Shown: positions 1 through 9,208, numbered from the stretch's first letter. The stretch is DNA of 64,000 nt from SXIZ01 sp040079795 (GCA_040079795.1 JBEBJQ010000004.1:43891-107890); one strand, 5' to 3'. The notes: generated by a model from the sequence alone, not told the origin. Numbers and translations: made by a program.

Positions 1-1
1 C

Positions 2-679
2 AGCCAAGCCCGGCATGGCATCGCCATGAATTTTGGCGGGATCAGAAAAATCGCCTTGTTTGAATTCATGCGAAATTTTCGTCAAGTGCTGCCTTATCAA
101 AGCAATTTGTTCAACATTGGCTTTGTCTTTAACAATTACCTGCTGTACCCCACCCGTTTGGGTTTTTGAAAAAACATGCGTGGTTTTCTCTAAGCTAAAC
201 GGCATGACATGACTGCCGCGCGCGGCGACTTCATCCAGCCGCGTTTCGCTGGCTTGTTGATTGGTTGCGCTGAGAATTTGATACGTGGCATGGCAGGCAT
301 TGCACTTGCTTAAAGCCGCGCTCATTTGTTGCAGCGTCTGTTTTGGGTCTTTTAACGTTTCCGCATCAAGGGCGATTTGATCAAAATCTTTATGTAGCGA
401 CATACCCATCTGCATAAATGCTTTAGGCAATACGCTGTGCAGGTGGTTTTCAGCACTGTGTGCCATGCCCAATGGCTTTGCCGCTTTGGCGACTGCCGCC
501 ATGTCGTTTTGGGCTAGCCCAGCCAGAATGGCTTGGATGCCGCTCAACAGTGCGCGCATTTCACCTAAAACATGGTTGCGTTGGGGAGCGGTAAGGTTAA
601 GGGCTTGCCGGCTGTCTACTTCTTCAGCCAACGCTGCGGTAGCAAAAAATGCCAATAGGCATAGGGTAATTTTGTTCAT
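2..679 (-). CDS. Exported cytochrome c'-like protein with extra C-terminal domain (partial)
   Basis: The frame opens with ATG at 679 and stays open for 226 codons to the left edge, so the C-terminus is missing. The first 18 residues form a signal peptide ending ATAALA. Residues about 25-135 are helical and end in a heme c motif, CNACH, at residues 126-130. That late motif position is typical of cytochrome c'-type four-helix cytochromes. A second segment from about residue 150 (starting RGSHVMPFSLEKTTHVF) does not look like cytochrome; I do not know its function. The rhodanese gene, 57 bp upstream on the same strand, may be co-transcribed with it. A periplasmic redox or ligand-binding role is inferred from the heme motif only. 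Confidence 0.75.
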   Translation of the reverse strand, partial: MNKITLCLLAFFATAALAEEVDSRQALNLTAPQRNHVLGEMRALLSGIQAILAGLAQNDMAAVAKAAKPLGMAHSAENHLHSVLPKAFMQMGMSLHKDFDQIALDAETLKDPKQTLQQMSAALSKCNACHATYQILSATNQQASETRLDEVAARGSHVMPFSLEKTTHVFSKTQTGGVQQVIVKDKANVEQIALIRQHLTKISHEFKQGDFSDPAKIHGDAMPGLA

Positions 680-736
680 ATTCATCCCGTTCCTGTCTGA
701 GTATCTAAGTATATTTAGGCCATTAAGCCACCGAAT

Positions 737-1171
737 TTATTGAATTGTTTTTAGCCCAGCCTTATCCCAAGCGATTAGACCACCTTCAAGGCTATACACA
801 GAGGTAAATCCCGCTAACTTTAAAGCATCCAAAGCTTGCTTAGAACGTTTGCCGCTGTGGCACTGGGTAATAATGGCAGTTTGTTTATACTGCTCCAGCT
901 CTTCAAGGCGGCTATTTAATTGCCCAAATGGAATATTGACGGCTCCCGGAATGTGCTTTTGTTTCCATTCATTCACTTCACGCACATCAATAATAATTGC
1001 TTGTTTTTCTGAAACTAATGCCTCAGCGGTCTCAGGTGAAACAGTTCCGCCCTTGCCGCTCAAAACCAAAGCTGCTTGGTGAGCGTTTTGAATTACTAAT
1101 AAGCTGCCATTATCTTGCGCCTGAACTGAGGCGCAAATCAAGCCAAATATCAATATAATTAATTTGTTCAT
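737..1171 (-). CDS. Periplasmic rhodanese-like protein
   Basis: This is a 144-residue single-domain rhodanese with a signal peptide (MNKLIILIFGLICASVQA). The domain shows the typical IDVREVNEW and HIPGAVNIP motifs. The active-site loop is CHSGKRS with the catalytic Cys at about residue 104. Rhodanese domains carry sulfane sulfur on this Cys; the natural acceptor is unknown here. I chose the ATG at 1171 because AAGGGG lies 5 nt before it; an in-frame GTG at 1177 would overlap that ribosome binding site. The genes on both sides encode heme proteins, so it may serve periplasmic sulfur or redox chemistry (inference). Confidence 0.85.
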   Translation of the reverse strand: MNKLIILIFGLICASVQAQDNGSLLVIQNAHQAALVLSGKGGTVSPETAEALVSEKQAIIIDVREVNEWKQKHIPGAVNIPFGQLNSRLEELEQYKQTAIITQCHSGKRSKQALDALKLAGFTSVYSLEGGLIAWDKAGLKTIQ

Positions 1172-1246
1172 AATCACCCCTTTTATATCAGTTTATAATA
1201 ATATATCAAAGTACTCGAATTTAGACCTAAAATCTTTATGATTTTG

Positions 1247-2311
1247 CTATTCAACAGGCGTTTGACTGGTTAGTGCCTGCATAAAAGCAACTAAATCGGC
1301 TTTTTCTTGCTGCGTCAGATGCAAAGTAAAAATTTTAGTATCGATAAAACGGTTGTCATCCCCACCTTTGTCGTAATGTTCAATTACTTCCTCCAGCGTT
1401 CGCATGCTGCCATCGTGCATATACGGTGCGGTCAGGGCTACATTTCTTAAGGTCGGTGTCTTAAATTTGCCTATATCTGCAAGATCTTTGGTGACATTAA
1501 ACCGCCCCAACTCGGAACGCTGAACAGCCGTCAAAGAGAAATCAGCAGATTTTTTACCGTGCGTAACCGCGCTAATAAACGTATCCAAAATAGAGGATAA
1601 CCGTTTAAAGCCAACACCAATGTTGTAAAAGCGGTTATCCGTAAACAAGGCGTTATTCCAGGATATTTCATGGCAGGTGACACAGTGCCCTTTGTTTTTA
1701 AATATCCCTAAACCCCGCTGCGCACTTTCTGACAAAGCCTTATGATCTCGCCCGAACAGGTAGCGGTCAAAAGGCGAATTACCGGAAATTAAGCTACGCT
1801 CAAAACTGGCAATGGCTTTAACGACATGCCCAATGGTTATTTGGCTCGCTGGTATTGCAAAAACTTTTTGGAATTGCCCGAGATAAGTTGCATCATTTCG
1901 GATCACTTCAACAATCGGCTGATGGTTTTTCAATCCGTGTTCAATTGAGTTGGTAAATGGCCCTAAGGCTTGTGCCTCCAGGCTGCCAGCCCGACCGTCT
2001 AAAAACAGGGTTTCCAAGAACGCCGCATTTACAATGGTCGGGGCATTGCGGGTACCGGTTTGTCCGTTTAACCCTTTAGCTACCGGCAAGCCATCGGTAA
2101 AAGCTGTATCGTTATGGTGGCAACTGGCACAACTGATCGAACCGTCGGCACTGAAACGGCTATCTTCAAACAATAAGCGTCCTAAGGCTATTTTCTCCGG
2201 GGTTTGTGGATTATCGTTAGGCAATGTTAATGGTGGCAAACCCAAATTTTGATCCGCTAAAATGCCCGCTGAAAAAATAAGCCCCAATAATAATGTTATC
2301 AACAATCGCAT
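1247..2311 (-). CDS. Di-heme cytochrome-c peroxidase (CcpA/MauG superfamily)
   Basis: The protein is 354 residues with a signal peptide ending SAGILA. Two heme c motifs are visible, CASCHHND at about residue 61 and CVTCHE at about residue 210. The C-terminal heme ligand segment APYMHDGSMRTLEEVIEHY is typical of bacterial di-heme peroxidases. Such enzymes reduce hydrogen peroxide in the periplasm with electrons from small cytochromes; related MauG-like members oxidise protein residues instead. Length fits the peroxidase branch. It sits in a minus-strand group with a rhodanese and a cytochrome, which suggests periplasmic oxidant handling. The exact substrate cannot be read from sequence. Confidence 0.9.
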   Translation of the reverse strand: MRLLITLLLGLIFSAGILADQNLGLPPLTLPNDNPQTPEKIALGRLLFEDSRFSADGSISCASCHHNDTAFTDGLPVAKGLNGQTGTRNAPTIVNAAFLETLFLDGRAGSLEAQALGPFTNSIEHGLKNHQPIVEVIRNDATYLGQFQKVFAIPASQITIGHVVKAIASFERSLISGNSPFDRYLFGRDHKALSESAQRGLGIFKNKGHCVTCHEISWNNALFTDNRFYNIGVGFKRLSSILDTFISAVTHGKKSADFSLTAVQRSELGRFNVTKDLADIGKFKTPTLRNVALTAPYMHDGSMRTLEEVIEHYDKGGDDNRFIDTKIFTLHLTQQEKADLVAFMQALTSQTPVE

Positions 2312-2352
2312 AGCAACTCCCCGTAATATAGCGATTTAAGATTCACAAACAC

Positions 2353-3348
2353 TTAAAAAGCATATTCAAACCCTAACCACATATTGTTGTTTTTAACACT
2401 TTGATTCTCAGTCGTTAATTTTCGGTTGCCATGTTGCCAGCCCAATTTAACCGTTGCAGATTTATCTATTTCATACAAAAACTCAACCTCGCCCTGAAAT
2501 AGATTTTCGGAAGCACCGCGATGCTCATCATTGACATACTGGCTGGTAAAGTCATTCTTTTCATAATCAATAATAAACACACCGCTTAAGCGCCCTGCTA
2601 TTTTTATTTTTAGTTCTGCTGAAGCATAGTGGTTTATATAAGAAATATCATCGTCCACGTTAATAGTCCTCTGATGATCAGCCATGCCCCGCTCATAGTG
2701 ATACCCCAGCAACAGTTCGATCCCTGGACTAATATCCCACTCAAGATGTGGGCCAACTGTCCAAAATTGGGTATTACGATGTTCAAAAGGTGCGTTATAG
2801 TGTCGCAGCCCGTAACGACCGAGAATTCGAATAGTCAGATTAGATGTTAATGCTTGATCTAAATACACTGACCAAAAATGGTTATTCAGCTTTTCATCCT
2901 GTTCAACACTTTCAATATTATCCTGTTTTAAAACATTTTTTCCTAAATACAAATCCGGTACAAAGTTGTAATCCACGCTTACTTTGGTGCCGGTCACGAA
3001 CGTCTGCGACAGTTGCAGTTCATATAATCCGTGCGTATAAGCGGTTTGATCAGCAAAAACATAACCTTCGGCATCCAGCGACAGGTTTAATTCACCTAAA
3101 GCATTTTTTTCCGTCCATGCCAGCTCTGCACCCGGCTCATACACAAAATCTCCCCCTTGATTAGGCCTATCAACCACCGGTTGCGTCGGATCATCTTTAA
3201 GAGAAAGTCGCCGTGTGACAGAAAACAACGCGACATCATCGGTATAATATGCGCTAGACTTAAATTGGGTAACCCAACCCGCCTGAACATTAACACTCAT
3301 GAAAAACACCCCCATAAAAAGTGCCGTTTTATGGTTATAAAACGGCAT
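2353..3348 (-). CDS. Outer-membrane beta-barrel protein of unknown function
   Basis: From the ATG at 3348 the product has 331 residues. It begins with a plausible signal peptide (MPFYNHKTALFMGVFFMSVNVQA), followed by alternating polar and aromatic strands and a C-terminal aromatic end (MWLGFEYAF), as in outer-membrane barrels. In-frame starts exist at 3390 and at 3426, and none has a convincing ribosome binding site. I prefer 3348 because it gives a normal signal peptide and avoids overlap with the upstream small gene. It follows that gene by 19 bp and precedes the di-heme peroxidase by 41 bp. I do not recognise the exact family. Confidence 0.65.
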   Translation of the reverse strand: MPFYNHKTALFMGVFFMSVNVQAGWVTQFKSSAYYTDDVALFSVTRRLSLKDDPTQPVVDRPNQGGDFVYEPGAELAWTEKNALGELNLSLDAEGYVFADQTAYTHGLYELQLSQTFVTGTKVSVDYNFVPDLYLGKNVLKQDNIESVEQDEKLNNHFWSVYLDQALTSNLTIRILGRYGLRHYNAPFEHRNTQFWTVGPHLEWDISPGIELLLGYHYERGMADHQRTINVDDDISYINHYASAELKIKIAGRLSGVFIIDYEKNDFTSQYVNDEHRGASENLFQGEVEFLYEIDKSATVKLGWQHGNRKLTTENQSVKNNNMWLGFEYAF

Positions 3349-3367
3349 GAGCGCATTTAAATAAACC

Positions 3368-3601
3368 CTACAAAGGGTGTTCTTCTTCATTGTTAGTCGC
3401 GTTAAGATTGTCACCTGATTCATCATTGCGGACTAAACGTTGTATTTTTTGTTCATTCCCAATAAAAGACAGAATGCTGAAGCCTATGGTCAAGCCCAAT
3501 ATTGCCCCCATCATTAAAGGCATTGCAAACGGTACTTCATGGGGATCACGCATATTCATTTGAAAAAATGCTGAAAGCATATTAAATATAAAATCGATCA
3601 T
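3368..3601 (-). CDS. Small membrane protein, 77 aa, unknown function
   Basis: One membrane span is clear at about residues 28-47 (MPLMMGAILGLTIGFSILSF), preceded by a short amphipathic N-terminus and followed by a charged, Asn/Glu-rich tail. GGAG lies 7 nt before the ATG, a good ribosome binding site, and this is the main evidence that it is real. It is the first gene of a possible small operon with the downstream barrel protein. I know no family for it. Confidence 0.6.
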   Translation of the reverse strand: MIDFIFNMLSAFFQMNMRDPHEVPFAMPLMMGAILGLTIGFSILSFIGNEQKIQRLVRNDESGDNLNATNNEEEHPL

Positions 3602-3759
3602 GGTCGCTCTCCGGTGCTTTTAGCTCACACTCATACTATCGGTCTGACTACACAGGGTATTTTTGTAAGCCGTTAAAAAGAACCAGCGGCAGTAATAAAA
3701 CCAATACCACCGCTGGTTAGTAATGTGTATGGTTAATACACAACAAGGGGAAACAGCAC

Positions 3760-4395
3760 TTACTTAACTTCTTTTACGTCCGGCATATCCTGCACAATCA
3801 TGACGTAAGGTTCGCCTAACGGAAATTTGTCCTCCGGTTTTTGAAAATAAACCACTTTGCCGTAGGTCTCGTGAATCGCAGGCAAAATTTTGTCGGCTTC
3901 TGCTTTACTTAAATCAGGGAAAGTAGCACAAGCCCTGCCGACTTCAGTTTTATGATAATGCCAGTAATGTTTTTCTTTCTCAGGCAAGGTGTTGTATTGC
4001 GCAGTGGTAATGATGTACTCAAACCCCATAGGCTTATCCTGATCTTTCATACCGGCCGGGAACATGAGGCAAACCAAAGTCCCATCATCATAAGCTTTGC
4101 AATGATGATGCACTATAGCGTGTAATTTAGGATCGTCAGCACTAAAAACATCCGGTTTTAAATGTCTGATCGCCTGAATATGCAGGTCATTAAACCCCAT
4201 GACGTTGGGGTGTTCAGTTTGATGCGGATTGAGTGTTTCATTGTAACGCTTGGGTTGTGCTGAAGTAGAACTTGCAGTGTGGTCATGTTCAGCTCCGCTG
4301 TGGATGCTTGTTGCGGCAGTTGTACCTGTGGTGGCGCAGCCCGTGGAAAGCAACAACGACATCACTATGGACAGTAAATAAATGTTTGGTTTCAT
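3760..4395 (-). CDS. DUF1264 family lipoprotein
   Basis: The product has 211 residues with a lipoprotein signal: hydrophobic core then LLSTGC, so lipidation is expected at about Cys19. A low-complexity Thr/Ser/His linker follows. From about residue 60 the sequence matches the DUF1264 pattern known from plant oil-body-associated proteins: GFNDLH, AIVHHHCK, MGFEYIIT, LPEKEKHYWHYHKTEV, YGKVVYFQ and PLGEPYVM. The biochemical role of the family is not established. It is probably anchored in the outer or inner membrane facing the periplasm. The gene stands alone, with 158 bp to the next gene downstream. Confidence 0.8.
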   Translation of the reverse strand: MKPNIYLLSIVMSLLLSTGCATTGTTAATSIHSGAEHDHTASSTSAQPKRYNETLNPHQTEHPNVMGFNDLHIQAIRHLKPDVFSADDPKLHAIVHHHCKAYDDGTLVCLMFPAGMKDQDKPMGFEYIITTAQYNTLPEKEKHYWHYHKTEVGRACATFPDLSKAEADKILPAIHETYGKVVYFQKPEDKFPLGEPYVMIVQDMPDVKEVK

Positions 4396-4731
4396 GGTTT
4401 ATCCTTCCTTATATGAGTATTTATAATTAAGTTGACTACGAGAGTCTTTATGGTCACGTTTTTAATAAAGCTAAAATCGTGCCAAAGAAATAAACACATA
4501 TAACCAATTGAATAAAATTAATAAATATTATTTATACCCTATTTTAATTTTTTTAAACGTTTCACATAATGTTTCAATGAGACTTAACCATGAGCCATAG
4601 AAACAGGGCATGAAACAATAAGGAACCACCTGAAATTTTGTGATTGATGATTCACTTATTTCGTTTGTGAAATGCCACACCTAGCGTAAAATCACGCAGC
4701 ATAATCGACCTTTTTCCTTGAAATTGCTGGA
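4396..4731. other. Intergenic region between divergent DUF1264 gene and mtgA
   Basis: 336 bp without a gene. It is AT-rich and should carry both promoters. At 4670-4679 it contains AAATGCCACA, a match to the WWWTGMCACA element found before two ECF sigma operons in this window. I see no clear terminator or small ORF. Confidence 0.5.
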
Positions 4732-5490
4732 ATGCCAATCAATCGTACTGATCCACCAAAAATTAAAGATTATCAGCCTACCCTAAAACCAAAACATGAA
4801 CTCAAAACGCAAACAGTCCGCAAAATAGTATTAAAATTACTCTGTGGCTTTTTAATCGTTTCAATAAGCTTTTGCGGGCTATTACGCTGGATACCACCAC
4901 TCACTACGGCCTTTATGCTGCACCAGCATATTGATGACTTCATGGATGGAGACGCGTTTAAAACAATTCGGTATCATTGGGTACGAGGCGATAAAATATC
5001 TAAGCACGCCTTTCTGGCCGTAATCGCTGCGGAAGACCAGCACTTTTTTGAGCACTCGGGATTTGATTTAAATGCCATTGGATCGGCCATTGAAAATTAT
5101 ATGGACGGTGGTTCATTGCGGGGAGCCAGCACCTTATCCCAGCAAGTTGCCAAGAATTTATTCTTAACCCCGCATAAAAATTTTATCCGTAAGGGCTTGG
5201 AAGTCTGGTTTACGATATTATGTGAAGCACTGTGGAGTAAGGAAAGGATACTCATCATGTATCTGAATATCGCAGAATTCGGGGATCATATTTTTGGAAT
5301 TGAAGCCGCCAGCCGCTATTATTTTGGGGTTTCTGCGCAAAACATTAACCGCGAACAGGCAGCGTTATTAGCAGCAACATTACCCAATCCGTTATTACTA
5401 AAAGCCCTGCAACCGTCCAGAGCAGTGATTAAACGCCAACAATGGATTTTGCGGCAAATGCGGAATCTTGAATTGCCTGCGGCTGAGTAG
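4732..5490 (+). CDS. mtgA: Monofunctional peptidoglycan glycosyltransferase MtgA
   Basis: 252 residues, the usual length of MtgA. One N-terminal transmembrane anchor lies at about residues 32-52, followed by a single GT51 domain facing the periplasm. Diagnostic motifs are EDQHFFEHSGFD (catalytic Glu at about 101), GASTLSQQVAKNLF and YLNIAEFGDHIFGIEAA. The enzyme polymerises lipid II into glycan strands and lacks a transpeptidase domain. The ribosome binding site before 4732 is weak. The gene runs toward flgK, which is convergent and ends 119 bp away; there is no obvious terminator between them. Confidence 0.95.
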   Translation: MPINRTDPPKIKDYQPTLKPKHELKTQTVRKIVLKLLCGFLIVSISFCGLLRWIPPLTTAFMLHQHIDDFMDGDAFKTIRYHWVRGDKISKHAFLAVIAAEDQHFFEHSGFDLNAIGSAIENYMDGGSLRGASTLSQQVAKNLFLTPHKNFIRKGLEVWFTILCEALWSKERILIMYLNIAEFGDHIFGIEAASRYYFGVSAQNINREQAALLAATLPNPLLLKALQPSRAVIKRQQWILRQMRNLELPAAE

Positions 5491-5609
5491 CTATATGGTA
5501 CATCTCCTTCACGTAATGCCACGATTAAAAAATTGAAAATAGCTTTAAGTTGGCACACTTTAAATGTTTCTACAACATGAGTGGCAATAAATCTATCAGC
5601 TATTAATTC

Positions 5610-7022
5610 CTACCTAACCGCCCCCAACAACGTATCAAACAAGCCTTTCGAGGTTGAAATCACTTGTGCAGCGGCTTGGTAGGACTGCTGAAATTTCATC
5701 AGGTTAGCCGCTTCTTCATCCAAATTAACCCCGGATACATTTTCAGACGCGGTTTTGGCGTTATTCAATAAGCTTTCCTGTGCAGCTGCACTGACGTTAG
5801 CAGCATGCGTCAGACTACCGACTTTTGAAACCAGTTGCCCATAAGCATCCTGGAAAGTTGCAGTGGTAGACGTTGCCGCGCCGTTTTGTAAAATAGCGAC
5901 CGAGGTATTTTCAAGGTTAGCCAACGCGAGCGCATTACGGTTATCGCCGGGCACACTGGACGCGGTAGTTGCCGCAGCAATTTTACGGGGATCAATTAAA
6001 GTGGTGCTTAACTGCCCGGAAGCAATGTTATAACTAAACAAGTCATTACCGGTGCCGCCGTCCAGGTCGAAACCAGCTTTATGCACTTGATTAACTTCCT
6101 GGGTCATAGTTTCGGCAATATTGCTTAAACTTTGCCGTGCCGGTTCCAGCACTTCTTCTCTAAAACGTAATGTACCGCCAAGCGCCCCGCCCGTGACTTG
6201 GGAAGTAACTAATTGCGTGGAAGCCGCAGATTTTAAAGTAATATCCAGTTTCTGGGGATCGGCTGCCGAAGGTACAACGCCTAAACTGTTACTGGTACTA
6301 TCCAATACTAAGGCCTGCCCTTTACCAATAAACACACTCGCCATGCCATTGGTTTGCGGTACGACAGAAACATCCACCAATTCAGACAACTTACCCAATA
6401 ATACATCCCGCTGATCCAGCAAGTCATTCGGCTGCTGTGTACCATTGGTGGCATGCCCGATGTGCGTAGCAATTTGACCGTTAAGGTTAGCAATAGCCGA
6501 CGCGTAGGTATTAACCTGATCAGTCATGCCGGTCATGCTTTGCGCCACTTGGGCATTAATGCCTTGAAAACGGCTATTCATGCTATTAAAACGCTGCGCC
6601 AGCGTTTCTGAATTTGATAACACCACTTGTCTCGCCGCAATAGAAGAAGGATCATTGGCGACCTTATTCATCGCACTAAAAAAATCTTTCATAGCCGGTG
6701 CTAAACCGGAGGCAGAATCCGCCACAAAAGTGTCAATTTGGCTGGCTAATTTCTGATATTGATTAACTTCCCCAAAAGCGGAGGTACTTGAGCGTAATTG
6801 CGAGCTGAGAAATTGATCATAACTGCGGGTAATATCAGTCACATCAACGCCTTGCCCTACGTAACCGGCAGTCGTATACAGGGCGTTCCGCGTGCCATAT
6901 TCAACCCGCTGCCGACTGTAACCTTCGGTATTGGCATTGGCAATATTATTCCCGGTTGTTTCCAACGAGCGTTTAAAGGCCATTAACCCTGATACTGCTG
7001 TTCCTAAAACACTGCCAACCAT
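5610..7022 (-). CDS. flgK: Flagellar hook-associated protein 1 FlgK
   Basis: 470 residues. The N-terminus has the D0 heptad segment shared by rod and hook proteins (SGLMAFKRSLETTGNNIANANTEGYSRQ), and the C-terminus ends in the matching helix (NLMKFQQSYQAAAQVISTSKGLFDTLLGAV). FlgK forms the first of the two hook-filament junction rings. It lies 25 bp after flgJ and is the last gene of the series. The usual partner flgL, normally directly downstream, is absent; the next gene is mtgA on the opposite strand. Confidence 0.95.
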   Translation of the reverse strand: MVGSVLGTAVSGLMAFKRSLETTGNNIANANTEGYSRQRVEYGTRNALYTTAGYVGQGVDVTDITRSYDQFLSSQLRSSTSAFGEVNQYQKLASQIDTFVADSASGLAPAMKDFFSAMNKVANDPSSIAARQVVLSNSETLAQRFNSMNSRFQGINAQVAQSMTGMTDQVNTYASAIANLNGQIATHIGHATNGTQQPNDLLDQRDVLLGKLSELVDVSVVPQTNGMASVFIGKGQALVLDSTSNSLGVVPSAADPQKLDITLKSAASTQLVTSQVTGGALGGTLRFREEVLEPARQSLSNIAETMTQEVNQVHKAGFDLDGGTGNDLFSYNIASGQLSTTLIDPRKIAAATTASSVPGDNRNALALANLENTSVAILQNGAATSTTATFQDAYGQLVSKVGSLTHAANVSAAAQESLLNNAKTASENVSGVNLDEEAANLMKFQQSYQAAAQVISTSKGLFDTLLGAVR

Positions 7023-7047
7023 AATCTTAACCTCTTTATTAATACAC

Positions 7048-8034
7048 TTAACGCATTGCCAACGTAGCTGACGGGGTACTGTCGGTGAATGCTTTGCTGT
7101 TATAAATAGACATCACCTTACCCGCATACTGTGGATCAGTCGCATAACCGGCCTGCTGAAGTTCTTGCATATACCGTTCAGGATTTGATACTTGTCTTAA
7201 TGCATCGGCATAGCGGGGTTTTTCTTTAATAAATTTCACATAATCATTAAAACTTTCTGCATAAGAGCTATAAGCCCTAAAACCGGATGAGACTTTTTTG
7301 GGCATACCATCTTCAAATTCAAGGGTCGAAACCCGCGCCTGTTTGCCATCCCAGGCTTTACCGGTTTTAATGTTAAATAAATTATAGCTGCTAGTACCGT
7401 CACGGTTTTTAATCACTGAACGTCCCCAACGGGTTTCAAGTGCTGCTTGCGCAATCAATACCTTGGGCTCCACACCTAACTCGGCAGCGGCTTTTTGCGC
7501 TAACGGCAGTAGTTGTTCAACAAAGTCCTGTTTTGATGTTTTTGCATCAAGATCCGGCACATTCTTCATGAGCGCATCAAATTGCGGCGCGGTTACCGCC
7601 TCCGAGGATAAATCAGTATCCACATGTTTAAGTAAAGCCAGCTTCACTTGCTTGGGCAGGGTTGCCTCATCAGCGTTTTGTATGGGATATTGAATGTAAT
7701 CAGTAATGTCTTTGGTGTCCGTCGAAGCCGTTGCTTGAGTCGGGCTTAACTGCTTGACCATTAAATTCGCCAGCCCAATGCCCGACTCACCCGACAGATT
7801 CACCGCCAACTGTTGATCATACATATCCTGGTAAAACTTGCTTTGATCGCTATCCATAGCGCCGTCGCCAATTTTTGCTTGGCGCATACTTTTTAAAACC
7901 ATACTTAAAAACAATGATTCAAATTGCTTGGCAACCTGCTTTAACGCTTCCGGATCTTGTTCTTTGGCTTCCGTTTTGAGTTTGGCTAAACCATTAAAGT
8001 CTGTGTATACATCGGCATTTTGAACATTTAACAT
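7048..8034 (-). CDS. flgJ: Flagellar rod assembly protein / peptidoglycan hydrolase FlgJ
   Basis: 328 residues with both domains of the classic enteric-type FlgJ. The N-terminal rod-capping domain (about 20-100) contains the QFESLFLSMVLKSMRQA motif. The C-terminal glucosaminidase-like domain (about 165-310) contains AALETRWGRS, with the probable catalytic Glu at residue 200, and YNLFNIKTG. It helps the rod cross the peptidoglycan layer. GAGGATG lies just before the ATG. A terminator-like hairpin separates it from flgI, so its level may differ from that of the upstream genes. Confidence 0.95.
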   Translation of the reverse strand: MLNVQNADVYTDFNGLAKLKTEAKEQDPEALKQVAKQFESLFLSMVLKSMRQAKIGDGAMDSDQSKFYQDMYDQQLAVNLSGESGIGLANLMVKQLSPTQATASTDTKDITDYIQYPIQNADEATLPKQVKLALLKHVDTDLSSEAVTAPQFDALMKNVPDLDAKTSKQDFVEQLLPLAQKAAAELGVEPKVLIAQAALETRWGRSVIKNRDGTSSYNLFNIKTGKAWDGKQARVSTLEFEDGMPKKVSSGFRAYSSYAESFNDYVKFIKEKPRYADALRQVSNPERYMQELQQAGYATDPQYAGKVMSIYNSKAFTDSTPSATLAMR

Positions 8035-8061
8035 CGTTACATCCTCAGTTTAATTAATACA

Positions 8062-8095
8062 AAAGGCTCACACTACAATCCAGCCGTGAGCCTTT
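8062..8095 (-). terminator. Hairpin between flgI and flgJ
   Basis: Arms AAAGGCTCAC (8062-8071) and GTGAGCCTTT (8086-8095) pair perfectly over 10 bp with a 14-nt loop. Read on the minus strand it is followed by TTTTGTATT. It starts just after the flgI stop and so looks like a rho-independent terminator or attenuator inside the flagellar operon. Confidence 0.65.
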
Positions 8096-8098
8096 CGA

Positions 8099-9208
8099 TT
8101 AAATAATGATTAATTCAGCCCGCAATGCGCCTGCTGATTTTAACGCCTCTAAAATAGCCACCAAATCATTGGGGCCTGCACCGACATTATTGACTGCACG
8201 GACAATTTCATCCAATGACACGCCGGGGTTAAACATAAACATATGGTTGTCGCCTTCGGTAATCTGAACTTCTGACTTAGGCGTCACCACTGTTTGCGCT
8301 CCAGGGCCAGAAAATGCGGGCGGCTGGCTGACTTGCGGCTTTTCATTAATAGTAACTACTAAACTGCCATGCGAAACTGCGGCAGGTTTTACGCTAACCT
8401 TGCCGTTAATGACCACAGTTCCGGTTCGGGAATTCACAATAATTTTGGCTGGTGCATCATCTTGAGCGACCTGTATATTCTCGACAATGGAGGCAAAACT
8501 GACCCGCTGCGAAGGGTCTGCCGGGGCGTTTACCCGTACCGAAGTAGCATCCAAAGCCTTCGCGGTGCCGTCGCCTAATTTTTTATTAATGGCTTCTGCC
8601 ATGCTATTCGCCGTAGTGAAATCCGATTCGTGCAGGTTAAACACCACCGCATCCCCCTGATCAAATGGCGAGGGCACGCTACGCTCTACCGATGCGCCAT
8701 TGGGAATACGCCCTACGCTGGGAATATTAACCGTCACATTGGAACCATCTTTACCCCCTGCACTAATCCCCCCAACCACCAAGTTACCTTGGGCAATAGC
8801 ATAAACATTGCCATCAGCACCTTTTAAGGGGCTCATTAATAACGTGCCGCCCCGTAAACTTTTTGAATCCCCTATTGAAGACACGGTTACATCAATTTTT
8901 TGTCCAGGTTTTGAAAACGCCGGTAATTCGGCGCTTAATGCCACCGCCGCGATATTCTTAGCTTTAGGGTCAACCCCCGGCGGCAATATAATCCCTAACT
9001 GTGACAACATATTGCGCATGCTCTGACCGGTAAACGCGGTTTTATCCCCAGATTTATCCAAACCGACCACTAAACCATAGCCTACCAACTGATTGCTGCG
9101 TACCCCGGCAATAGAAGCCATGTCTTTAATCCGCTCAGCATGCACAGGTGTATAGGCGAAACAACCCAATAACAAACAGGCTAGGTTAAAGATTCGGTGA
9201 ATAGTCAT
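8099..9208 (-). CDS. flgI: Flagellar P-ring protein FlgI
   Basis: 369 residues from the ATG at 9208. The signal peptide ends TPVHA, and the mature protein begins with the family signature ERIKDMASIAGVRSNQLVGYGLVVGL. The C-terminal segment (NNVGAGPNDLVAILEALKSAGALRAEL) is also diagnostic. FlgI assembles the periplasmic P ring around the rod. An in-frame GTG at 9217 is an alternative start but gives a less typical signal peptide. The gene follows flgH closely. Confidence 0.95.
   Translation of the reverse strand: MTIHRIFNLACLLLGCFAYTPVHAERIKDMASIAGVRSNQLVGYGLVVGLDKSGDKTAFTGQSMRNMLSQLGIILPPGVDPKAKNIAAVALSAELPAFSKPGQKIDVTVSSIGDSKSLRGGTLLMSPLKGADGNVYAIAQGNLVVGGISAGGKDGSNVTVNIPSVGRIPNGASVERSVPSPFDQGDAVVFNLHESDFTTANSMAEAINKKLGDGTAKALDATSVRVNAPADPSQRVSFASIVENIQVAQDDAPAKIIVNSRTGTVVINGKVSVKPAAVSHGSLVVTINEKPQVSQPPAFSGPGAQTVVTPKSEVQITEGDNHMFMFNPGVSLDEIVRAVNNVGAGPNDLVAILEALKSAGALRAELIII

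Noticed and set aside
1247..2311. Assignment of the di-heme protein as MbnH (methanobactin-linked) or MauG
   Set aside because: No MbnP, methanobactin or methylamine dehydrogenase genes are near; the sequence fits general cytochrome-c peroxidase equally well.
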